A program made the translations under genes and the position numbers. A DNA stretch of 64,000 nucleotides from Hymenopellis radicata. Lineage: Eukaryota > Basidiomycota > Agaricomycetes > Agaricales > Physalacriaceae. The DNA lies in the NCBI GenBank assembly GCA_015501595.1, contig JADNRX010000234.1:1-64000 (forward strand), written 5' to 3'. The notes under the pieces are model-generated. The model had not been told where the DNA came from and did no database searches. It saw nothing but the letters and a program-made list of their open reading frames with translations. Positions 54,735 through 64,000 of this stretch are shown one piece after another (position 1 is the stretch's first letter; each line of letters begins with the position of its first letter).

Positions 54735-57700
54735 GAAAAATTCGGGATTAACGAGATACAGCACACTCACACTGACCGGCACACACACACACTCTAAGCT
54801 GTCAACACACTCCCATACTGCTACCTACACATTCATTTATTGTCTACACACTCAGCACATCCACACACTCGTAACGTAGGAATAACATATGACGATAAAT
54901 ACAGCAAGCTTAACGAGGTTCACTAAGTGCTATACAATCCAAATAAATCAGTTCCCATGAAGCTCGAAGAATCTGTCCCTGCGCCGTTCGGAAGCAAGAC
55001 ATTCTCGCTGTACATGCCATCGTTTAAGGAGAAATTGAAAGAGGAAAAATCCACAGATGCGGCAGCTACCGTAGACTGGAGGCCGTCCATACTCTGTTGT
55101 ATATCAGTACTCATAGCAGCGGGAGGCGCGGTTATCATCGAGTGCAACTCGCTCCAAAAGGCGTCTTCAGCAGTAAGAATTACGGGTCCTGTTACCGGTT
55201 GAACATTGGGATGAGCGGCGGCTCCGACGGTTGAAGTGGACGGTTCGGCAGACGAAGGCAAGATGGCCGTAACAGAGTCAGGCAGACCTGGATGTCAGTT
55301 CTATGCATCAGATAAACTAAGCGGGAGAAGAATTGCTACACACATGTCTTGGCCTTCTTCTTGACGCGACCACTGGAGCTGCTCTCGGCTGCAGCCTTGC
55401 GCTTCGGAGGGGCACGACCAGTGATAGCAGCCTTTTGAGAAAGCAGCGCGTTGATCTGGAGCTCGATTGCGTCTACTGCTGCGGTGTCCGCCTTCGATTC
55501 CGTGCTTTTCTTGATTGCATGCGCCTGGCGCGTCACCCGTCGGCTCAGGCGGTGCGACGCTTCATTGGTATTGTTCTTAAGAACACCAGATACCTTCGAG
55601 CAGTGTAGGTTATCTGCAACTTGGCGATCAGAGGTACGAGCCCTGCAGGAAAAATAAGTTGTAAGCAGACATTCGAGAAGCGTATCTGAACACGAACGAA
55701 AGAATGCCTTCTAAGAGCGTGAGTTTGATGCCTGTCTGCTTGTTCGTCCATGCGTGCTGCGCCTCACTGATGTTGGTTGTGTGCGATGCCCTAGCCCAGG
55801 TTTCGGCGGACATCTTCGACCGACACTGGATGAGCGTCCCGAGAATCCACGGGCTCTTCCATTTATGGTCCCACCAGTCTATTCATAACATTAGACAAGT
55901 GGCATGCAACCAATAGAAATGGCTTACCGATGATCTTCTTTATCTTCAAGGAATGAATCCAATCGTTGAACTCGGTCAAGGCGGCTTCGTCAGGGAGATA
56001 TACGAAGTCCAGAATACGCCGGAAATCCTTCTCATCCAGTAACCCTTTGAAATCAAGCACAGCACTGCCAAAGGAATCATTAATCAGTTCCCGCGAACTC
56101 GCAAACAAAGGAGGCACACCGTTTTGCATGTGTATGACATGTCGTTATGAAATGCGGTATCAAAGCCTCAGCCGTCGTGACCACGATTCCACTGTGGATT
56201 GGATCGACTGTCGGCATGAAAGAGTCGGCAGCGCCTAAAGCCTGTGCGGCCTCCATGTCTTCACCAAGATTTGTCAGTGTACCATTCTTGGTGAACTGTC
56301 GGAAGTTCAATGGCTTTCCGTTGAAAAGAAGACATAGACGTTGAAGCTCGTCGAACGTGGCCTTGAATTGTCCTCGAGTCGCACGATTGGTATAGACGCG
56401 GGCGAGAGTGATTGCTATCACTACGGGGTGAGCTTGTTGAAAACACGGCGGAGATTGTTTCACGCACTCTGAGCACTTGATTTGTGAAACCCGACTACTT
56501 CCCACTCGTTGTACACATCGTTGATGCGCTTGAAGGTAGTATCGATCTCTAGCGTATCAACTTCCAATATTCTCGCGAACGTTCGAGGTTCGAACGTGAA
56601 GATCAGCATTCCTCCCGTCGTGTCAGATGGAATGATGCTCTGGACATAGCGGTCTGCTAGCTTAAGAGCCGAAGCCTCGCGTATGTACATGTGTTGTACG
56701 CCTGTGTTTTACAGATCAGTGTGTTATACGATAACTATGAAAATGCACCGTACCTTCAAATCCGGTCCCGTATGGAAACTCGACTCGCTTCAGCTGTTGA
56801 ATCGCCTCCCGTTTATTACGCCCACTAAGGAGAGCCGGATCCACCTGACCCGGTGTTTTTCCACCCATGATTATTGATGTTGTTGGCGCTAGAAAAGGAA
56901 AAGTTAGTGATATCAATCACAGACGGCGAAGAAGAACTGACAATTATCAACTTTCATAACAGTAGCACCAACGAGTCCAACCGCCTTGACACACTTTTCG
57001 TAGAGAGCCTTTACGTCCTTGGATATCTTTGTCGTAGGAAGAAGGGGGTGACTGTGGCCACAAATTGTGCGGTTTGTCTTGTGAGTGCGATAAACGACGG
57101 CAGCTTTACGAATGGTGGCATCTTCAGGTACAAATATCAGTCGCTCCACCGAACATTTGATGTGCTTCATCTTGCTTTGACCGCCGTTTGCGTCGTGAGC
57201 GTAATCTTAGAAGGAGATCAGATCACATGATGGTATCGAAAATGAAGCAACTCACGACAGGCACTAAGTTTGGCCCCAACGCGTGCGGAAACAACCCGAC
57301 TACAACTTGCCTCAACGATGTTCTTCAACTGCTTGCCATCAAACAGATTCTTAAGCTTTCCCTCGTCGACCTCGGGTGGAATCATCCATGCCATATGCTT
57401 AGTATCCGGTGCCCAATTGGAACATCCAATAAACGTGCATTTCCCCCGTGTAGACCCCTACAACCGCGTTAATTTGTGGTGCACTGGCGACAAGTGGACG
57501 CTAACCTTCTTAAACCGGCGAATTATTGGCCGACCTCCGCATGGCTCGCCAGCTGCATCCATGTTCTTGCACTCCTTACGCTGCACGAGTTGATAGAACC
57601 TATGATACATCAGAAAGGGCACTGATGGAATATTTATGCCATACCGAATGACCTCGTGGTCAGCAGACGCGACCTCGTCGAGGCGCGATTGAATCTGCGC

Positions 57701-59320
57701 ATTGCAGACATCCTCAAGCTCGGCGGGATCAAGCTCGTAACGAATACAGTCAAGAAGAGCTTTATCGGTCTGTTCGCACGCAAATGCACCCTTGCATATC
57801 TGCCGTGAACGGCGACAGCGTAGCGCAGTGTCACCGAAAACGAAAACGTTAGCCCGTGAGTCAGATTTTCCGGTCCAAGAGGCCCATGAGTCTTGATCCT
57901 ATAACGAGAAATGAATGAGGTTAAGCAACACACATCGTGACACGAAGGAGCATACCTTATCCAAAATCAACGAGTCCATGGGAAGTAATTGGCCGTCTTT
58001 GCCCGTCAGCTGAGCATATTCATGCGACTCGCCAGACAGATCGACAATATAGGTAGTTGGTTGCCGAGGAACAGGGAAAAAGTGGGGTAACTTTCCTGGA
58101 GTGATGTACTCGACAACGTCAGAGGTGATTTCGCGTGTAATACGCGTTGGACCAAGCTCGATGCGCGAAGCAATATCGGGTGAAAGCCATTCCGTGTCCA
58201 CAATGACTTCTGCTGATGGGTCTGCCGCGGAGTCGTCTACCTCAGGACAGTCGTCGTCAATTGAAAGGGGCACCAGATCATCCTCTTCCTCTGTCTCGCT
58301 GTCTCGAGTCGGAGGCTGACCTGGCTGCCTGCGCACTGGTGAGCATTGAGCTGATGGTGGCTCACTGCGCCCCTCCCAGACACTAGCGGTCACGGATTCT
58401 CCGTCAGCATCAATGTCGGATGGTGCAATGGAGGGTAAACGTTTGGAAATGTAGCCAGGAGACGGTCCATGGTAGTCGAGAGGGTAATGGTCGTCGCCGC
58501 GGCTGCCGCTGGCATCAGAATCGCTGATTTCTATCACGGCTGCAGGTACATGGTCGGAAATGTGAGGTGCACTGCAATTCTGGATGGGAGAGTTTTCGTC
58601 CTCGTTGTCAGAGTCAAGAATTTCGATAACAGTTTTGCCATCTTCGTTAAGGTTCCGTGTCCGGACAGCCGTAACCGTAGTCGAAGCCGCCGGCTCAACC
58701 TTGATTGCTGTAATGTCCAGGTCCTCAGTTTTGACACGTGCTGCGCAAGCATAAGTACAGTATTCGACGCGTCGACAAGAGCCCATACCTCCAGACTCGT
58801 TTTGTCTTTGCAAAAATGCCTTGAGCACGTCGACGTTGATCCAGTCATATCCATAAAAGAGCTCCGGGTGTTTCCCAACCACATCAGGGGGGAAATTCTG
58901 GAAACAAATGGGAAACGATGCGTTGGTTAGGCTCAGGGAACCTGCTTGCCATCAGAAACACGTACCTGGGCTATCTGTTTTTGGAAAGCAACAATGTCCC
59001 GTCCGGGAAGACCCAATATGAAATCTAGGTCGCTAGCAGTGTGCGGCATCTCACGATCCCGACGCGTTTAGCAATGCCAATGGTCGCGGTATAGAGAGGA
59101 AAGCGCCAGGAGGTTGGGGACCCAGCGGCATTCAAAATTTACGTGTATTTTTTGCTAGGGTATAGTAATCATTACGCGACTTCATCAGTGTGTACAGAGC
59201 AGTGAGTGTGTATGAGCTGTCAATGTGTGTAGCCAGTGTGAGTGTGGCACAATACCTCGAGTGTGTGTGTGAGCTGGTCAGTATGAGTATGCTGTATCTT
59301 GTATATACCCGGAAAAATTG
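54735..59320 (-). mobile_element. 4.6-kb DNA transposon with long CA-rich terminal inverted repeats
   Basis: About 170 bp at each end (54735-54905 and 59150-59320) are inverted copies: both read GATACAGCA-ACTCA-ACTGACC followed by a CACACACACAC tract, on opposite strands. A single multi-exon transposase gene on the minus strand fills the interior. The outermost 30 bases at each side do not match as inverted repeats; GAAATCGGTCG occurs in direct orientation at both edges instead. The exact ends and target duplication are therefore not settled. Confidence 0.75.
54923..59049 (-). CDS. DDE-type transposase (Mutator-like or KDZ-like, unassigned)
   Basis: The start at 59049 (MPHTASDLDFILGLPGRD) is followed by an exon with an acidic Ser/Asp region holding VIEILDSDNED and VIEISDSDAS. 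Next come zinc-binding-like exons (FIGCSNWAPDTKHMAWMIPP; a Cys/His segment with ICGHSHP). A likely catalytic exon reads LEVDTTFKRINDVYNEWEVV, then LDFKGLLDEKDFRRILDF and WWDHKWKSPWIL. TTNISEAQHAWTNKQTG may carry the acidic third residue. The C-terminus has a basic nuclear signal (PPKRKAAAE, GRVKKKAK) and a Ser/Asn-rich tail ending at 54923. About ten short introns. The LEVDTTFK motif resembles MULE transposases. Most exons look intact. Confidence 0.7.
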
Positions 59321-59363
59321 GTGAAATCGGTCGTGTGGCTGTGCTGCCTCGACATGACGATAG

Positions 59364-59415
59364 TGCCGGGTGATGGGCCATCAGCGGCCATCAGCGTGAT
59401 ACTCCCGTCAACCAT
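59364..59415 (-). repeat. right 52-bp inverted repeat, partner at 44004-44055
   Basis: Reverse complement of 44004-44055 with a single mismatch. It lies about 45 bases outside the right end of the 4.6-kb transposon. Confidence 0.8.
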
Positions 59416-59639
59416 AGAAATTTACCTTTGCGAAATCACTCTATATACCATTGAACTTATTAATTCATAGCAAGCATTCGCTGCTTCAAAAAGCAATGAT
59501 TACCGAGGGCACGTACAATCCAACATTGCATCGTTCATTTGTCACCTTTGATCTACGCCTCCTTTACAGAGTTCCTTTACAGCCCGCCGAATCCATCGAC
59601 GCCCTCGTCGTACTATCCCCACCACTGAACGCCCTCCTT

Positions 59640-60442
59640 CTCGTCCACACCACTGCTAGAGACAGAAGCAGACACGGGAGGTGGCCACAATCCGACCCAC
59701 CACATGCCTCACCAGCGCGCGAACAAGCAAATACCCGTGCGACGCAGCCAGGGTAATCAACAACGCCGTCTTCATCAGCTCCTTCTGCAGCGCCCAACTC
59801 ATCTCCTCGTCCACCGTAGACGCCAAGAATGGAACATGTACACCAGCGCTGCTGCGCCGAGCCAGGTAAGCGCGACCAACTTTCCAGCCAGGCGCCAATC
59901 GTCGGAGGTGACGACGGCGAGGAGGGAAGCGCCGGCCGATTACGATCTTGAATTGTTCCACGATATTGTTGATGAGCGCCGCAAGCGGCCACGCAGCACT
60001 CCACATCACGACGTATCCAAAATGAGTTACCATCTCGTTGTCGTCGCTCGACAGGTCATACTCACCTCCTTCCGCACCGGCTCCAAAAACAGCTCCTCGC
60101 CTTCGCTATCGGTGTCCGACTCCCATTGCGTCAGTCTGCCTGATACACTGCCATGAGTTTGGGTACAATCACGACGAATAACAACTTCGTCGGCGAGAAG
60201 CCCACAATCTTCTGGCCAGGACCTGTGTAGAGTTTTGTGACGAACGCTTCAAATACAAATATGGACGCGACTCGGAGGAGCGCGACAAGGAGTGACGCGG
60301 AAAGTGGGTGAACGAATTGGATAGGATCCGCGGAGCATGGATTACTTATGGAGAGGAAAAGATTTCCTGCGAATAAATCGGTAAGGAATTGCGAAGAAAT
60401 TGGCTTGAGGAATGAACATACGTCAACAATTTGTCTGAGCAT
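59640..60442 (-). pseudogene. anoctamin (TMEM16/Ist2-like) C-terminal fragment
   Basis: Anoctamins are membrane scramblases or channels; the fungal type tethers ER to plasma membrane. Visible segments, in order: FVHPLSASLLVALLRVASIF, LLFVVIVPKLMAV, LTQWESDTDSEGEELF, THFGYVVMWSAAWPLAALIN, TIGAWLESWS, LTWLGAAALVYMF and ASHGYLLVRALVRHVV. They follow the C-terminal half of the family. The N-terminal half is absent: upstream of 60442 the sequence is unrelated. At least two frame breaks occur (near 60130 and 59870). Only 240-300 residues of a roughly 700-residue protein remain. Confidence 0.7.
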
Positions 60443-60920
60443 CCACCGAAAACGAGGATTTCAATTTGGCCAGTACTAAATACCCTACTTCGCGCCACAC
60501 TTGTATTCTCACACCAAGTGAGAGGAGGTTCCAAGGTTTCAGATTGATTCCCGTTCAAACGCTCCGCCAGGTAACGCGGGATCAGATCTACCCGAGTCGG
60601 AGGTCACAGCGTCGATCTAGATTGCGCCCCGAACGAAACAGCTATGTAGCCGACAGTGCTGTGACTGGCGATTCCCTCGTGGGACATATCCTCCACGTCG
60701 GCTATCATCTAAAGTAGAACATGGGTCGTCATGAATTGTGTTTGCGTACTTTGTACAAGAGACTATTTATCCAATAATTATGTCCGTAATGTATGTAGGA
60801 GAGACGCCGCTGAATCTTACAACAAGGAAAGAAAAAGACGATGATAAATGAGCGTAGATGATGTGCGTATGTATGTATGGTGGGGGTATATATCAAGGAA
60901 GGAAACAATTAGGAGAGGTA

Positions 60921-62155
60921 CTAATCCTTCGAAGATATCCTGGATACGATGACGGCAAGCGCAATCAGGATCCCCCAGCGCCATTTCTGCCAAAATAACG
61001 ACCCCCACCCCGAGGCCCAACCGACCGCAGCGGCGGCCTCGTCTGCTTTGCGTGGACTGGTTGTGGCAGGGGTGGTAGGTGCTGCGACTGGTGTGGGTGC
61101 AGGTGTTGTATTCGGAATAGGCACAGCTATAGGCGTAGGCTTCGGTTTAACAGGCTCGGGTGCTTTTCCTCGTTCCTTCTCGGCCATGTTTGGTAAATCT
61201 TTCATTTCGGGTGTGCAGTACTGGAAGGGATATTAATTATGAGTCAAAGGAATCATGACACAACGTACTTCAGGGAAAGCTTCCTTGAAGCGTGCTTGCT
61301 GTATATTCCAAGCGTGACTGCGAGAGGCGTATGTGCGTTTGTGGGCGTCCGAGGAAGTGACGGAACCTGTCGTCATTTCGTCGGATAGCATGAAGGATAG
61401 CAGACCTGTCAATCTGAGAGTGGCGTCAGCATAAATTCTGAATCGAGGGAGCAGAAAAGGAAGCCCTGCATCGCCTGGGCAGTAGCCACCTGTTGTGGGT
61501 GCTGGTGTACTGCTGGACCAGGGAGCGCGATATGGGGTGCGGTGATTTACAGTAATTTCCAAAAGGGTACGCACATTGTCGCAACGCTCCAAGCAGGGTT
61601 CCACTGCGCGATAACGTGAGCTGGGGACCGGAGAGTAGAGGGCGGGAACGTACTGATCCGGGATGGAAGTCTGACATGGAGAAACATATCTTTTTGTCGG
61701 GTTGGAAGCGCCCAGACGGCGTGAGCACCTGACAACGGGTCAAAGCTGTGCTCCGTATCAAAGGACTAGAGTGCGCGCACCTTTATACCGGGTGGCTTGA
61801 ATGGATATTCAGAGGGGAATAGTAGCACGCCGTGGTATTCTCCGCCGTTGAAGGGTGAGTCCGGTGGTCCTCGCTGCAAGCGATTAGTTACCGCCCAGAT
61901 GCACTACAGCCTGACTCACGATAAGAAAGTTCCCTTGCCGCCCAGTCAACGTCGTCCCACCAAGAAACAAAAGGGCTGCTCACAAGTTAGGATATTCTTC
62001 TCGTCAGGTACAGCCCAGATAAACGGCGGGGGCTCCTTCTGCATGGTGACATATTCTTTGTTGAGCTAGACGACGGCGACTGTGAGCTCGCTGTGTAGGA
62101 CGATGTGGAGTCGGGCGGGAAGACTTACGCGCTTGCTTGCTGCTTTGCTAGCCAT
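60921..62155 (-). CDS. UBC6: tail-anchored ubiquitin-conjugating enzyme E2, Ubc6/UBE2J2 type
   Basis: The enzyme passes ubiquitin to ER-associated degradation substrates. Exon 1 encodes MASKAASKR. Then come [20 protein letters not shown], the microexon at 61920-61933, [40 protein letters not shown] (the catalytic Cys is residue 87, as in yeast Ubc6), [25 protein letters not shown] and the helix with FKEAFPE. A Pro/Thr/Ala-rich linker leads to the C-terminal membrane anchor ([14 protein letters not shown]) and RISSKD tail. All splice junctions keep frame. About 255 residues, normal length. One of the few fully intact genes in the window. Confidence 0.93.
61920..61933 (-). other. 14-nt microexon of UBC6
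   Basis: GGAACTTTCTTATC on the minus strand lies between an acceptor ending GGCAAG and a donor GTGAGTCAG. It supplies the end of the Trp codon and Asn-Phe-Leu-Ile, completing the conserved NILTW-N-x-x-I-x-GPP stretch of Ubc6 enzymes. Confidence 0.85.
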
Positions 62156-62159
62156 TGTG

Positions 62160-64000
62160 GGCGACAAGGACGACGATGAGAGGCAGAATGGTGGTGGGAG
62201 TATTTGTAATGCCACCGTGGGAACGTTGACGGTCCGTTCTCGCAGTCCGAATCAGGAAACCGCCACAGACGCAACGGCCGTCCCGATGACGGATCCGGGT
62301 GCGGAGTCTTGCTGCCCACTACAAAGTGTGGCCCAGTGGAGGTAACGTCCGACGAACTAAACATTTAGAAGCTGTTCAAATGTCGATGTAACCTTTCTAG
62401 TGTTCGCTGTCAAGTTCCTCGGCGCAGATAATCAGACCTTTGAGTAGATCTTCTCTTCAACGGCAATCATAGATAGTCTTCCAAGACAAGCATCTCCGAG
62501 GGATGCTGTGCCATCCGCCTTGTCGTGGTGTCTTGTACGCTTTTCTTCCTCATCGCCTCGATCTAGGTCGCTCTTTCGATCCTCAATGCAATGGTATAAT
62601 TTTGGGTCTTGCGCGGGCTGGTCTTGTCATGTTCATATTATTAGCCGTGAAATCTCGTTCTGCGTTCTGTGTCCACCAATCTTCGTGGAGCCTTCGACAG
62701 TAGATCCCGCAGGTTAAACAGCATCGGTACATCCCACCCGCCGGGTTCGTTCCCCAGGCCTCATCTATGACTCTCATGCTGTAAGTGACGTTGGTCAATT
62801 ACCGCACTATCTTCTCCCTACCGTACGTGCCCGCACGAAACCACGATTTGAACGGGCGGTCATGTCTTTTCTTGGACTTGCTATTGATCTTTCGCTGACA
62901 GCGATTCTCAGCATCATTCACTTGTAAAAGTGAATTGAACGCGCGGCGACTCTTTTGAAATGTCCACAACCCTCGTTTAACTCTCCTCGAATGCGCACAG
63001 TAAGTAGTCATGTTCTCTACTTGGCCAAGAGCATCCCTTGTTCTCTCGTTGAGATTGTTCTTTCAGTACTAAGAGCAGCTAAGAACTTTGTAAATCTAGT
63101 TTTCAGAGCAATTTGAGAATGTCTCCTCGTTACCGCCCATCGTCCGACATCGCTCATGTGTCGATACGATTTGCGAGGGCAAACCCAACTTTTGAAAGAT
63201 ATACTTCCGACGGTGCCATATATGTGCACCATTACGGCAAGGTGAGATTCACAGGTTTCAGGCATCTCTCTAGAAGCTAATCTCATCATTCAGACGGCAT
63301 GGTGTACTCTCTGGGATACTGCCTGATGATCCCGGTATGGGCGATCATGTCGCGTTTGTTGTCCTTACTGGTGTACCTAAGACAACGGAAACATTAATAT
63401 AATAACTTGATCCTATCCATATACAAAATTACAATGTTCTCATAGATTACCGCATTGAATTATTGAGAAAGCGATGACTTTGTGACATGCCGCTCTGGAT
63501 CTGGCTGGGAATCGCGCCACTCAGGCACAGCACTGCCACCGCATGGCACGGTCGAATTGTCATCTTGTCCTAAACGATCACCAGCAGTCGACACGCCTTC
63601 AAAATGGATACCGCTCTACATGGAACTCACATCACTGTCTCGCATCATGCGGTCCCTACCTTGGCAATGCAAGAAGCCCTCGCCAGTGCTACAGGGTCGT
63701 CATTGACAGCAAACAACGCAGGTTCCCTACATATCGTATCGTCCAAGAGACAACTCTCTAATCCCCGACACAGCTCTATCCAACACCGCTCTCCAAGTGC
63801 ACCTCAACGTCGATAACACCTCCATGTTGATTCGAAAGAGACATTCGCTACACCTCATCGACGAGGCAACCAAAGCGTAATGCTCCTCCCTTATCATTGC
63901 GGGATACGCTCAACCGTTCGGTGCAGACACATGCAATCCGTCGAAGCCATATGCGCCGCATTCACCGAAGGCATGGCCACCTCGGACCCATCCCAATCCT
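62160..64000. other. interval without a recognised gene
   Basis: A possible first exon at 63120-63242 (MSPRYRPSSDIAHVSIRF ... then a GTGAGA donor) could start a plus-strand gene, but I could not follow it. Frames at 63482-63816 overlap one another and look spurious. Confidence 0.35.

Overview
The window looks like nuclear DNA of a mushroom-forming basidiomycete (Agaricomycete-like). The reasons are many short GT-AG introns of about 45-70 nt, compact genes on both strands, and typical families: a coiled-coil plus F-box protein, two DUF6699-like proteins, a multi-intron P450, a GH5 exo-beta-1,3-glucanase, an M35 prodomain and a DAL5/TNA1-type transporter. Everything here was read by eye; no search or alignment program was run.

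Layout. 0-7.6 kb: an open reading frame cut by the window edge, then a LINE-type retrotransposon (endonuclease, reverse transcriptase, RNase H-like region, zinc motif, structured 3' end, short A-tail). Its 3' end sits inside, and truncates, a membrane-bound GH5 glucanase. 8-12.4 kb: an SDR oxidoreductase and a P450 with two frame breaks and an 11-nt microexon. 13.8-16 kb: diverged repeats upstream of a beta-strand-rich protein gene with a broken frame. 16-19 kb: an F-box protein and a pirin. 19.6-28.2 kb: DUF6699, an EngB-like GTPase and an F-box-like gene, then a proline-rich tandem duplication and a second EngB copy. 29-33.2 kb: a six-hairpin glycosidase (GH105-like) with a GPI-type tail and an MFS transporter. 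35.8-41.5 kb: an inverted, decayed copy of the DUF6699-EngB-F-box block. Its EngB copy is split by a 1.7-kb terminal-inverted-repeat element.

44-59.4 kb is a mosaic of repeats and gene fragments (M35 prodomain without protease domain, class II aldolase, degenerate polyubiquitin), bracketed by 52-bp inverted repeats that match at 51 positions. It contains a 4.6-kb DNA transposon with long CA-rich terminal repeats and a multi-exon transposase carrying two SUMO-interaction-like motifs. 59.6-62.2 kb holds a C-terminal anoctamin fragment and an intact tail-anchored Ubc6-type E2 with a 14-nt microexon.

Single-base frame breaks recur in unrelated genes and even between near-identical duplicates. 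Either the assembly keeps uncorrected one-base deletions or much of this region is decaying. Frame-broken genes are flagged with this caveat.
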